A DNA stretch of 9,428 nt from a candidate division TA06 bacterium DG_78 (GCA_001303225.1 LJNI01000085.1:1-9428); one strand, 5' to 3'. Shown: positions 1 through 6,658, counted from the stretch's first letter. Notes: generated from the letters alone by a model not told the origin. Program-made: numbers and translations.

Positions 1-1509
1 TGGATGTGTGTTATCCTGGATTTTCCTGGCAGAGACCCATACTGTGCTGATCTTCATATCTATGATCCACAGGGCCGACATATGGGGATGAATTATGATA
101 CAGGTGTTATTGAGGAAGAGATTCCTAGTGGGACCTTAGAAAGCGACGCGAGCGGGAAGCAGACTGCTACTCTTAGGATGCTTCAAGCTGGTACGTACCA
201 CATTGAGTTAGTAGGAATTGGAGACGGTAATTATACTCTCACCTTTCAAGGATATAGGGATGAGGAAGTAACCTCTACTGAGATTTTTGAAGGAGATATT
301 ATAGAAGAAGAGACCCAGGCTACAGACGCTACTGTTACAGCTATTGTTGGAGAACTAACTATCTACGTCGATCAGCCGAGAGGAGTACCAGGCGGTGTTA
401 CAGCTACATCTGGATGGCATTCAATAAAGTTAAGCTGGAACAAGACAAGAGGTGCGGTTGGTTATAAGGTATACTATGATAGCGACGCTTCGGGGCCTCC
501 TTATAGTGGAACTGATGCAAATGAAGGTCCATCTCCAATTGATGTTGGCGATGTCACTAGTTTCCAATTAAGTGGACTTACGAGTGAAATACCTTACTAT
601 ATAGCTATTACTGCTTATGATTCTTTGTCTATTGAAACTAGTTACTCAAGACAAGTAATAGGGTATGTTGGTGTTGTAGTGCCTGCGACCGTAGACATAG
701 ACCCAAACACATTGAATCTTAAAAACGTAGGAAAGTGGATTACTTGTTATATTGAACTACCTGAGGGGTACTCTGTTGAAGATATCGACACAAGCACAGT
801 AGCATTGACTGCGATTGATGCTGAGTCAATTGAACCACCATTGTATAGAGAGGACCCCACAGGAATAGGCGATGAAGATGAGGATGGTATTCCTGACTTG
901 ATGGTGAAGTTTGACAGACAGGACCTTATTGAAATTCTAATAGAGAGAGACAAAAAAGGTTATGTCGAACTCACAGTGGGTGGAGAACTCGCTGATGGCA
1001 CTGTCCTTGCTAGCTCTCTAAGGGGGCATGATGCATTTGAGCCTAATAAGATAGTGAGTGTAGAACCTGTTGATGCCATTGTACTTACAAACTCTCAAAG
1101 AAGGGATGATGCGTTTGGGTCTTCGGGTAGAGGCCCCGCTGAGGGTACTGTATTCGTAGGAGTGGATACCATTACGGTGCTCCGCAAGGCAACAATACCT
1201 GATGGTTCTCAGACTGGTGAAGATATTCCTATCTGTTTTGCCCTTTATGGAAACCACCCGAATCCATTTAGGAATCGAACGCGTGTAGATTATGCACTGC
1301 CCACACGAACATCGGTTGACATTAAAATCTATGATGTGAGTGGTAAGTTGGTTAAGATCTTAGTTTCTAAGCGGCTTGACCCTGGTTATTACCAGGTAGA
1401 CTGGCGCGGCGATGATAATCTTGGTAGGAGCGTCTCGGCCGGTGTCTACTTCATTCGAATGGTGACAAAAGAATATAAGTCTCAGCATAAGGTCATCTTT
1501 GTGCGTTAA
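1..1509 (+). CDS. Secreted multidomain protein with Fn3 and T9SS sorting domain (5' partial)
   Basis: The frame is open from the left edge and stops at TAA 1507-1509, so the true start and signal peptide lie outside. Counting from the first visible Met (4-6), residues ~16-85 form a beta-sandwich that starts 'LHIYDPQGRH' and ends 'GDGNYTLTF', a module often seen in secreted bacterial and archaeal proteins. Residues ~127-222 read as fibronectin type III ('IKLSWNKT', 'YKVYYDS', 'PYYIAITAYD'). Residues ~230-350 form a domain starting 'DIDPNTLNLK' with an acidic, possibly calcium-binding DEDEDGIPD loop (290-298) and 'LMVKFDR'. Residues ~418-501 are a type A T9SS sorting domain ('HPNPF', 'IKIYDVSGKLVKIL', 'SAGVYFIRM', terminal 'VIFVR'). 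It is therefore probably exported by Sec and then by T9SS to the cell surface or medium. Any catalytic domain would be upstream of the window; none is visible. It is the only plus-strand gene and converges on the rest of the window. Confidence 0.9.
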   Translation, partial: WMCVILDFPGRDPYCADLHIYDPQGRHMGMNYDTGVIEEEIPSGTLESDASGKQTATLRMLQAGTYHIELVGIGDGNYTLTFQGYRDEEVTSTEIFEGDIIEEETQATDATVTAIVGELTIYVDQPRGVPGGVTATSGWHSIKLSWNKTRGAVGYKVYYDSDASGPPYSGTDANEGPSPIDVGDVTSFQLSGLTSEIPYYIAITAYDSLSIETSYSRQVIGYVGVVVPATVDIDPNTLNLKNVGKWITCYIELPEGYSVEDIDTSTVALTAIDAESIEPPLYREDPTGIGDEDEDGIPDLMVKFDRQDLIEILIERDKKGYVELTVGGELADGTVLASSLRGHDAFEPNKIVSVEPVDAIVLTNSQRRDDAFGSSGRGPAEGTVFVGVDTITVLRKATIPDGSQTGEDIPICFALYGNHPNPFRNRTRVDYALPTRTSVDIKIYDVSGKLVKILVSKRLDPGYYQVDWRGDDNLGRSVSAGVYFIRMVTKEYKSQHKVIFVR

Positions 1510-1515
1510 AATATA

Positions 1516-1544
1516 TAGGGTGGGGACACCTCGTCCCCACCCTA
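1516..1544. terminator. Perfect 12-bp hairpin between convergent genes, probable bidirectional terminator
   Basis: Arms TAGGGTGGGGAC (1516-1527) and GTCCCCACCCTA (1533-1544) are perfect complements around a 5-nt loop, six bases after the plus-strand stop codon. Read on the minus strand, the stem is followed by TATATTTTA, a loose U-tract; read on the plus strand, no U-run follows. It could end transcripts from both sides, or be one of a family of dispersed palindromes. Confidence 0.55.
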
Positions 1545-1714
1545 CTTCGAAAAAGTTAATACACAGTACACCATTCCGCAATTACAGTGTATTTTGACAC
1601 AATTTAGGCATAAAGTGAGTCTTACAAAACCTTATGTTTGTTGAGGCATTGAGAATATTGATTCAGAGGTGATTATATTGTAAGTGTCCACGGACCGCTA
1701 GTCCACCGCTATAG

Positions 1715-1786
1715 CCCCTACACACAGATTAACCAGGGGTGATCATCTGATACCCCGTGTCGGACATACAGATACACGCAGATGAT
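1715..1786. repeat. Structured intergenic repeat, copy 1
   Basis: The block begins CCCCTACACACAGATTAACC and contains TCATCTGATACCCC. It resembles 6600-6658, which begins CCCCTACACCCACAAATTAA and contains TCATTTGATACTCCC, with small indels. It can fold: ATCATCTG (1742-1749) pairs perfectly with CAGATGAT (1779-1786), and GGGGT (1736-1740) could instead pair with ACCCC (1752-1756). Two stem positions differ from the other copy in a compensatory way. Function is unknown; a REP-like element or a structured RNA are both possible. Confidence 0.5.
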
Positions 1787-1801
1787 GGCGCAAATATGGC
1801 A
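1786..1801 (+). promoter_or_regulatory. Sigma-54-like -24/-12 element
   Basis: TGGCGCAAATATGGCA keeps the invariant GG (1787-1788) and GC (1799-1800) at the exact 12-base offset of the sigma-54 consensus TGGCACG-N4-TTGCW. The -12 half is TGGCA rather than TTGCA. A transcript would start near 1812 and run antisense into the gene ending at 1853. The second half (1797-1803) is an exact TGGCACA. It could equally be a pair of 11-bp-phased operator half-sites. Confidence 0.35.
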
Positions 1802-1852
1802 CAAGGGGGATTCGTTTGATGAAAACGACGACTTCCCGTTAATTCTTTCCGC

Positions 1853-2716
1853 TTAATAAGGGTCAAGTTCTTTAGTATGTGAGAAATATTGATTATAATT
1901 TCTAAACCAATCTGGATTAAGTTTACATTCTGTATAGCACAACGAATTATGATAAATACTGAAATGGTAACTGTGTTTATTAACAATTGTGACCCTTTTG
2001 TCAACCACCATGATCTTATCGAGGAAAACATTCAATCTCAGAATACATATTGCACTTAACCCATTTCTTTTGTCTTTTTGAAATAATCCCTTCTGAGTTA
2101 TAACCCCTCCTACAGGCTTTAGAGAACCATTCTCTGATCCTTCCAGGCCTATTCCCACTTTTCCATATAATACATCCTTCAGTTCCCGATTATGAAAGGC
2201 AGGAGAAATATTGAGAGCTTCTGTGATAAACACAATAAAAGGCATTTTTCTCAATGGTTTATGCTCATGTCCTTCTATAATCTTATCTTTTAACCTATTA
2301 TAATGAGAATAACCGCGAGTCCCTATTCTCCTCCTTTCCCAAGGTGACTTTACTTCAATAAATATTTCCTGGTTTTCCTTTAAATAAAGCCATTCACCGT
2401 ATTTTCCTGATCCGGAAGAAGGATAAGGCTGTTTTAATTCAAAATTCAGCATATTATCAAGAAAATAAGCCGCCATTAACTCATTCAGAGTGCTCCGCAA
2501 CAATACAAAATCCACATGACCACTCAAGCGTAGCCTATAATGATCCTCAACCCCATATTTATACGCAACACCAAGCCACTTATCAATTTCCTCTTGGAAA
2601 ATATGATGCGATGGATGTTTCAAAAGGACACATACACCCTCATCTTTTTCAGTATTTGTGATTCTTAGAGATTTGAAAAATGGTAAATCGTTAAAGAATC
2701 TGTTGAAATACTTCAT
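1853..2716 (-). CDS. Orphan protein with PD-(D/E)XK nuclease-like core
   Basis: 287 aa, no signal peptide or membrane segment, so probably cytoplasmic. I do not recognise the exact family. Residues 78-86 ('NELMAAYFL') form an acidic helix, E108 sits in 'KYGEWLYL', and residues 117-123 read 'EIFIEVK', giving E79 ... E108-x12-E121-x-K123. This is the usual order of a PD-(D/E)XK (restriction-endonuclease-like) core, with E in place of the first Asp. The rest (residues ~130-287) shows no motif I can name. The start is supported by GGGAG a few bases upstream of ATG 2716 and by a good sigma-70 promoter. No methyltransferase or other restriction-modification partner is in the window, so it may be a lone defence or housekeeping nuclease, or not a nuclease at all. 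The fold call is inference from motif spacing. Confidence 0.75.
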   Translation of the reverse strand: MKYFNRFFNDLPFFKSLRITNTEKDEGVCVLLKHPSHHIFQEEIDKWLGVAYKYGVEDHYRLRLSGHVDFVLLRSTLNELMAAYFLDNMLNFELKQPYPSSGSGKYGEWLYLKENQEIFIEVKSPWERRRIGTRGYSHYNRLKDKIIEGHEHKPLRKMPFIVFITEALNISPAFHNRELKDVLYGKVGIGLEGSENGSLKPVGGVITQKGLFQKDKRNGLSAICILRLNVFLDKIMVVDKRVTIVNKHSYHFSIYHNSLCYTECKLNPDWFRNYNQYFSHTKELDPY

Positions 2717-2744
2717 GGCTACTCCCTATCTCCAGTTACTTCTT

Positions 2745-2772
2745 ATAATAAATGTGATAAGACATATGTCAA
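2745..2772 (-). promoter_or_regulatory. Sigma-70 promoter of the PD-(D/E)XK-like gene
   Basis: On the minus strand TTGACA (2767-2772) is followed after 16 bp by TATTAT (2745-2750), about 30 bp before the ATG at 2716. TGTGCC (2775-2780) lies two bases upstream of the -35 box, an arrangement repeated at the promoter near 8586. Confidence 0.6.
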
Positions 2773-2773
2773 T

Positions 2774-2820
2774 AGGCACACCAATGTCAGCACAAGAATG
2801 GCACAGATTTGGCACAAATG
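2774..2820. promoter_or_regulatory. TGGCACA cluster with a near-perfect sigma-54-like core
   Basis: Plus strand: AGGCACA (2774-2780), then TGGCACA at 2799-2805 and 2810-2816, exactly 11 bp apart. TGGCACAGATTTGGCA (2799-2814) matches sigma-54 -24/-12 spacing (GG 2800-2801, GC 2812-2813), and its first 12 bases equal those of the E. coli glnAp2 element TGGCACAGATTTCGCT. As a promoter it would fire rightward near 2825 into a spacer with no plus-strand gene. As an operator it lies upstream of the minus-strand promoter at 2745-2772. Confidence 0.45.
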
Positions 2821-3161
2821 TGACTCTGCACTCATTCACCGACAAAGGACCCATTTAGGGCAATAACGAACTCATTTTTTCTAAGGAATCACGGATTATA
2901 AATCCGTTGATTCATCAAATCAATAGATCAGTATGTATTTAATTGGCTTCCTGAGGAAATGTGTACTAATTATGAGCCATCCAAGCGTATGTGATATTTA
3001 TGGCACAGCGTTAAAGGGTTCGCGGTATGGAAAAGCTGGGAAGTGGGGGTCAGGCCTCTTCTATGAACATCCCGAAGGTGCTTGTGACAGCCTGATAGTA
3101 TAGTGGCAATTATGCCAGACATTCTTAAAACCATGTATACGATGTTGGTTGCACCTTTCCG
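2821..3161. other. Gene-poor spacer with small palindromes
   Basis: I see no supported gene here. It holds an imperfect hairpin, AATCACGGATT (2887-2897) against AATCCGTTGATT (2901-2912) with one bulge; a lone TGGCACA (3001-3007) without a -12 partner; GGGGTCAGGCCT (3046-3057), resembling the motif at 9243-9254; and the palindrome TGGCA-ATTA-TGCCA (3104-3117). No U-run follows the first hairpin on either strand, so it is a poor terminator. The end of the pilin operon lies at its right edge. Confidence 0.5.
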
Positions 3162-3728
3162 TTATCTTATAGCCCGCAATTCATAGTAGAGCATATTATA
3201 TTTACCATCGCCGTAGATTGCATAGTCTGTGCAATTATCAAAGGCGTACTCCGAACCACAGGGATGCCAATAAGTTGTACCACTGCCACTTGTACCGGGG
3301 GCAGGATTCATATGGTAAGGACAGACAGGCGGATGACCATAATGACAGTGGTTCAATGAATGAGCTTCGTCAACAAATGGATTGCCAAAAGTCTCGCTAC
3401 CAGGAAGTAGCGCATCAGGTGTCGTACTAACATCATACCTGGTCCCCGGTGATTTGTCTGCAATTCTTTTTGGATTTGTTGACGAACCAGGGACAATGGC
3501 ATTCAGAATATCCATCACGCGCGTGGTCGGATAGACAGGGTAGTACCCATCACACATAGTAGCAAAATCTTCAGCAGCCAGTTGCAATGTGTGCATATTA
3601 TTCTTTACTGCCGCTTCTCTTGCCCTATCTCTTTTGTTCAAACCGTAGGGTATGGCTATTGTTGCCGAGATACCTGCAACTAACAATACCACCATGAGCT
3701 CAATCAACGAAAAACCATTCTTTTTCAT
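3162..3728 (-). CDS. Type IV pilin-like / type II secretion pseudopilin
   Basis: 188 aa. It starts 'MKKNG' followed by 'FSLIELMVVLLVAGISATI': a short basic leader, a prepilin peptidase site after Gly5 (G^F) and Glu at +5 of the mature protein, then a hydrophobic N-terminal helix, all hallmarks of type IV pilins and GspG-like pseudopilins. The C-terminal half is Cys- and Gly-rich ('HCHYGHPPVC', 'PCGSEYAFDNC') and ends 'YAIYGDGKYNMLYYEL', close to the GspG ending. An in-frame ATG exists at 3758, but it lies inside the stop of the upstream gene and would put ten residues before the leader. The start at 3728 has AGGAG five bases upstream and is preferred. It lies 26 bp after the repeat-protein gene on the same strand, so the two are probably co-transcribed. 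Mature subunits are inserted in the inner membrane and assembled into a pilus or pseudopilus; no other assembly genes are here. Confidence 0.88.
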   Translation of the reverse strand: MKKNGFSLIELMVVLLVAGISATIAIPYGLNKRDRAREAAVKNNMHTLQLAAEDFATMCDGYYPVYPTTRVMDILNAIVPGSSTNPKRIADKSPGTRYDVSTTPDALLPGSETFGNPFVDEAHSLNHCHYGHPPVCPYHMNPAPGTSGSGTTYWHPCGSEYAFDNCTDYAIYGDGKYNMLYYELRAIR

Positions 3729-3754
3729 TGTGACTCCTTTTTCATGACAAACTC

Positions 3755-6409
3755 TCATCTCAGGAAGACTATTTTTTCCATTATGCTACCCTTCCTGGTC
3801 TTCAGTCTACAGAAGTAAATGCCATTCGGGAGAATACGGTCATTTTCGTCTTTGCCAGACCACATAATTTTCGATTGCAGATTTGAGATGTTGGATTTTA
3901 GATCAAAGAATTGTACAAGACGACCCGAAACATCGTAAATGCCTATTTCAGCATCACAATCAACCGGTATCTGATATTTGATGTCTGTTCGATGTCTGAA
4001 TGGATTTGGATGAATCTGCAATCGCAAGTAATTCAATACTTGTTTATCATCATGCTCTTCGATGCCAACCGAGGGCGAAAATTTACCCCAGATGCGCTGT
4101 GTATAGGCCGGATATGCGTTTATCGAATTTGTCCACCCTGAATAGACAAGCAAGATTTGATCGGTATTACCGTGCGTGAGCTGCGGCTCTATCTGATCTC
4201 CCTGCTGGATTACCGCTGTAAAGGTATCGATTAGGAGACCAGCAGGACTCACTTCTGCACCGTAAATATGAGAAGTAGAATCGCTTCTATAATCTTCCCA
4301 GACCACAATGTAGTTTGAGCCATCGAACGCAACTGATGGTGATGCCTGATAATTTTCAACTCCACATATTCTAATACCTGCTGTATCCAAAACAACACCT
4401 CCTGATGATACCCGCGCACCGTATATGTCGAGGCTATCAAAGCCTTTGCGAGAATCAGACCACACGACAAGAAAATTAGTACCATCAAAGGCAACGGACG
4501 GATAACATTGCACTTCTGGTGCTGCTGAGACGACAAATTCATCAAGAACAATACCCGATGGTGTGACTCGTGCCGCATATATGTCACCGCGATCCGAGAC
4601 GACAAGGTAATTTGTATCACCAAAAGCAACGGCGGGATTTGCTACAAAAATCGATTGTGAAATCTGAAAGGGATCAAACACCGTGCCAGTTGGTGAAACC
4701 AGTGTACCATAAGTGTACAATCCTCTTTTATCTGTAAAAACAACCAAATAGTTTGTGCCATCAAAAGCAATTGCTGGTGAACAAGCACCCAAATCTGGAA
4801 TACCTGGAATCATAATACCCTGAGTATCAATGACAATACCTGCCTGACTTACACGCGCGCCGTAAACAATTACCTCTTCGCCTATGTCGTCCCAAACCAC
4901 AAAATAGTTCGTGCCATCAAATGCTACAGCGGGACCGCCTTGTGTGTGAGGTGCATCTGAGATAGCTATTGCAGAGCTGTCGATAATGCCACCGGATTGA
5001 TTCACACGTATACCATAGATGCTGGAAAAGAGTACTGGAAAAGAACTACTACGATAATCTTGCCAGACAACGAAATAATTGGTGCCATCAAATGCTGCTG
5101 CAGGGAAAGATTGCTGAGAAGGCATTTTTACCCTCAATGGAATGCCTGCTGCATCAAGGACCTGACCAGATTGATCTATTCGTGCTGCAAAAATGTCATA
5201 TTTCAAGGCTGCAGTACTGCGTCTATCCTGCCACGCTACGAGGTAATTTGAACCATCAGAACACGCAGCCGTAAGGCAGCGAATACTATCGGCTACCGAA
5301 ATTGTAATACTCGGTGTATCGATAACAATTCCGGACGTTGAAACCCGTGCACCACGTATTGTGAAATCACTATGGAAATCATATTCTTGCCAGACGACCA
5401 GATGATTTGCACCTTCGAATACGACTGATGGATACCGCTGACAGTTGTAATCAATCGAAACAGGGATGCCAACTGTATCAAGTACGAGCCCCGATGGCGA
5501 GACCCGAGCTCCGTAGATATCGGAAAAAGGACCGTTACGCTCGTCCTCCCACACAATGAGATAGTTCATACCATCAAAAGACACTGTCGGATATGTCTGA
5601 CGACAGGGGTCTGTACACACTGCAATACCGGATGTATCGAGAATAACACCCGCCGGCGTTACACGAGTACAAAAAATATCATAGTTTTCCGGTAAAGTGA
5701 TGGGCTTTTCCCATACAACTAGATAGTTCGTGCCATCAAATGACAATGCAGGACTGCTCCCCGTTGATATAAAAAAAGGTAAGGTATCGAGTACAACACC
5801 GGATGGCGACACACGTACACCATAGATACCAGCCGTAGCCCGCTCATTCCGCCACACAACAAGGTGATTCGTACCGTCGAACGCAACCAGGGGTTGACTG
5901 TTAAAATCGACATACTCTGCGATTTCAATGGCTGAGGTATCGATGAGCATGCCTGATTGCGAAACTCTGGAACCATAGAGACATGGTTTATACCACCACG
6001 GTAATACGTCACGGTGCCACTCTTTCCAGACAACAAAGTAGTCCGAACCATCAGATACAACTGACGGAAGTTGTTGGAACTCTGACATTGATTTAATTGC
6101 AATGCCTTCAGTGTCAAGAACGACCCCTTGCGGGTTCATTCGAGCGCCATAAATAATCGGCTCACCATGACGATACTCAGTCCATACCAAGAGGTAATTT
6201 GTTCCATTGAAAGCAACGGCTGGATGACATTGTTCTCCAATACCAGACACAGACACGATTGTCGTATCCAGCAGAAACTCACCTTGTCTTGTGATGACTG
6301 GAGCTCCTTTTTGAAGAAAATCTACTGTTTTGCTGGCGACCACCTCGGCATATGTTTGAACATTGAATAGTATGAACAACAGCAGAAATGTTTTTACTAA
6401 GGACTTCAT
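3755..6409 (-). CDS. Secreted repeat protein (about 13 'FDGTNYLVVW' units) with T9SS sorting domain
   Basis: 884 aa. Residues 1-21 are a signal peptide (basic start, 'FLLLFILF', probable cleavage after 'QTYA'). Residues ~62-741 are about 13 units of 45-58 residues with the pattern P-x-V-x-F-D-G-T-N-Y-L-V-V-W, then D/E-R, then 'IYGARVSPSGVVLDT' and G-I-x-I-S; a degenerate 14th follows. Alternating strands and conserved Trp suggest a beta-propeller or beta-solenoid, but the fold is inferred. Residues ~797-884 are a type A T9SS sorting domain ('IHPNPF', 'IGIYDVSGRLVQFF', 'LPNGIYFCRLK', terminal 'KIVFLR'), so the product should reach the outside of the outer membrane. An atypical segment, 'DLKSNISNLQSK' (836-847), encoded by a heptamer repeat, sits inside that domain. 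The start is fixed by GGAGG (6414-6418) and a promoter just upstream. Its role may be adhesion or ligand binding; no catalytic motif is visible. Confidence 0.9.
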   Translation of the reverse strand: MKSLVKTFLLLFILFNVQTYAEVVASKTVDFLQKGAPVITRQGEFLLDTTIVSVSGIGEQCHPAVAFNGTNYLLVWTEYRHGEPIIYGARMNPQGVVLDTEGIAIKSMSEFQQLPSVVSDGSDYFVVWKEWHRDVLPWWYKPCLYGSRVSQSGMLIDTSAIEIAEYVDFNSQPLVAFDGTNHLVVWRNERATAGIYGVRVSPSGVVLDTLPFFISTGSSPALSFDGTNYLVVWEKPITLPENYDIFCTRVTPAGVILDTSGIAVCTDPCRQTYPTVSFDGMNYLIVWEDERNGPFSDIYGARVSPSGLVLDTVGIPVSIDYNCQRYPSVVFEGANHLVVWQEYDFHSDFTIRGARVSTSGIVIDTPSITISVADSIRCLTAACSDGSNYLVAWQDRRSTAALKYDIFAARIDQSGQVLDAAGIPLRVKMPSQQSFPAAAFDGTNYFVVWQDYRSSSFPVLFSSIYGIRVNQSGGIIDSSAIAISDAPHTQGGPAVAFDGTNYFVVWDDIGEEVIVYGARVSQAGIVIDTQGIMIPGIPDLGACSPAIAFDGTNYLVVFTDKRGLYTYGTLVSPTGTVFDPFQISQSIFVANPAVAFGDTNYLVVSDRGDIYAARVTPSGIVLDEFVVSAAPEVQCYPSVAFDGTNFLVVWSDSRKGFDSLDIYGARVSSGGVVLDTAGIRICGVENYQASPSVAFDGSNYIVVWEDYRSDSTSHIYGAEVSPAGLLIDTFTAVIQQGDQIEPQLTHGNTDQILLVYSGWTNSINAYPAYTQRIWGKFSPSVGIEEHDDKQVLNYLRLQIHPNPFRHRTDIKYQIPVDCDAEIGIYDVSGRLVQFFDLKSNISNLQSKIMWSGKDENDRILPNGIYFCRLKTRKGSIMEKIVFLR
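3869..3904 (-). repeat. Heptanucleotide repeat inside the sorting-domain coding region
   Basis: Read on the coding strand, five successive 7-mers each begin ATC (for example ATCTAAA, ATCTCAA, ATCGAAA). Together they encode residues 836-847, between the 'IYDVSGRLVQFF' strand and the following 'IMWSG' strand. Standard sorting domains have only a short loop here. The units are degenerate, so recent slippage is not obvious. Confidence 0.6.
4187..6226 (-). repeat. Array of about 13 protein-coding repeats of roughly 50 residues
   Basis: Each unit opens with a version of P-(A/S)-V-A-F-D-G-T-N-Y-(L/F)-V-V-W and continues to 'YGARVSPSG(V/I)VLDT'. Units are at similar but not identical lengths and have diverged at the DNA level, so this is old internal duplication rather than recent tandem copying. 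Confidence 0.85.
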
Positions 6410-6425
6410 ATTTCCTCCAATTCAT

Positions 6426-6453
6426 ATTCTAGACACAATCTTTTTTTTGTCAA
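6426..6453 (-). promoter_or_regulatory. Sigma-70 promoter of the repeat-protein/pseudopilin operon
   Basis: On the minus strand TTGACA (6448-6453) and TAGAAT (6426-6431) are separated by 16 bp. The spacer starts with a run of A. The predicted start leaves only about a dozen bases before the ATG at 6409, just room for the GGAGG site at 6414-6418. A second TAGAAT (6462-6467) lacks a good -35 box. Confidence 0.6.
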
Positions 6454-6530
6454 GTCCCTATATTCTAGCGAATCGCAAAACTACAAAAGTTTGACAAATA
6501 GATAAATGAAATACAAACATAACTGACAAA

Positions 6531-6574
6531 GGGTGCAAAAATGGCACAGATTTGGCACAAAAATGGCACAAGGG
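6531..6574. promoter_or_regulatory. Three 11-bp-phased TGGCACA repeats, overlapping sigma-54-like elements
   Basis: TGGCACA occurs at 6542-6548, 6553-6559 and 6564-6570, exactly 11 bp apart, preceded by a weaker unit GGGTGCA (6531-6537). Successive pairs give two overlapping sigma-54 geometries on the plus strand: GG 6543-6544 with GC 6555-6556, and GG 6554-6555 with GC 6566-6567. A plus transcript would begin at the foot of the following hairpin and run antisense to the gene at 6677-8476. Alternatively this is a helically phased operator about 90 bp upstream of the minus-strand promoter at 6426-6453. Confidence 0.45.
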
Positions 6575-6610
6575 TGTAGGGGTGATTTAGACCGATCACC
6601 CCCTACACCC
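6572..6610 (-). terminator. Long hairpin, possible terminator of the Asp-box gene
   Basis: GGGTGTAGGGGTGAT (6572-6586) pairs with ATCACCCCCTACACCC (6595-6610) with a single bulged base and an 8-nt loop. Read on the minus strand, downstream of the gene ending at 6677, the stem is followed by TTGTGCCATTTTT, a broken U-tract. It may instead be the 5' stem of a plus-strand RNA from the sigma-54-like site. Confidence 0.45.
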
Positions 6611-6658
6611 ACAAATTAATCAGGTGGGTTCATTTGATACTCCCTGTCAGAAATGAAC
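6600..6658. repeat. Structured intergenic repeat, copy 2
   Basis: Related to 1715-1786. GTTCATTT (6628-6635) and AAATGAAC (6651-6658) form a perfect 8-bp stem with a 15-nt loop. Compared with copy 1, the pairs T6629-A6657 and T6634-A6652 correspond to A1742-T1786 and C1747-G1781, so two stem positions changed on both sides with pairing kept. Its first bases overlap the right arm of the hairpin at 6572-6610. Confidence 0.5.

Larger units (their letters stand above)
1510..1852. other. Convergent intergenic spacer with hairpin, repeat copy 1 and sigma-54-like site
   Basis: This 343-bp gap between convergent genes holds no convincing ORF. It contains a perfect 12-bp-arm hairpin just after the left gene, a 7-bp inverted repeat AATACAC (1558-1564) / GTGTATT (1587-1593), a short direct repeat GTCCAC (1686 and 1701), one copy of the structured repeat and a TGGCGCA/TGGCACA pair. 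The last two are listed separately. Confidence 0.6.

Noticed and set aside
2658..2858. 66-aa plus-strand ORF
   Set aside because: It overlaps the start and promoter of the minus-strand gene at 1853-2716 and the TGGCACA cluster; the translation shows no protein-like features.
2887..2912. Hairpin as a rho-independent terminator
   Set aside because: On the minus strand it is followed by an A-run and on the plus strand by mixed sequence; neither gives a U-tract.
2972..3103. 43-codon plus-strand ORF (starts 'MSHPSVCDIYGTALKG')
   Set aside because: No well-placed ribosome binding site, no recognised homology and a length easily reached by chance; it also spans the TGGCACA and GGGGTCAGGCC motifs.
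3729..3758. Upstream start (ATG 3758) for the pseudopilin
   Set aside because: It overlaps the previous stop codon and adds ten residues before a normal short prepilin leader; the ATG at 3728 has a good AGGAG.
4249..6117. Minus-strand ORFs in other frames (126, 87 and 132 aa)
   Set aside because: They lie wholly inside the 884-aa gene and exist because its repeats keep alternative frames open.
4187..6226. Regular repeats that could suggest a CRISPR array or tandem DNA repeat
   Set aside because: They are roughly 150-bp diverged units in frame within a long CDS and encode the 'FDGTNYLVVW' protein repeat.
6492..6520. Plus-strand TTGACA promoter
   Set aside because: No acceptable -10 box at 16-18 bp and no plus-strand gene downstream.
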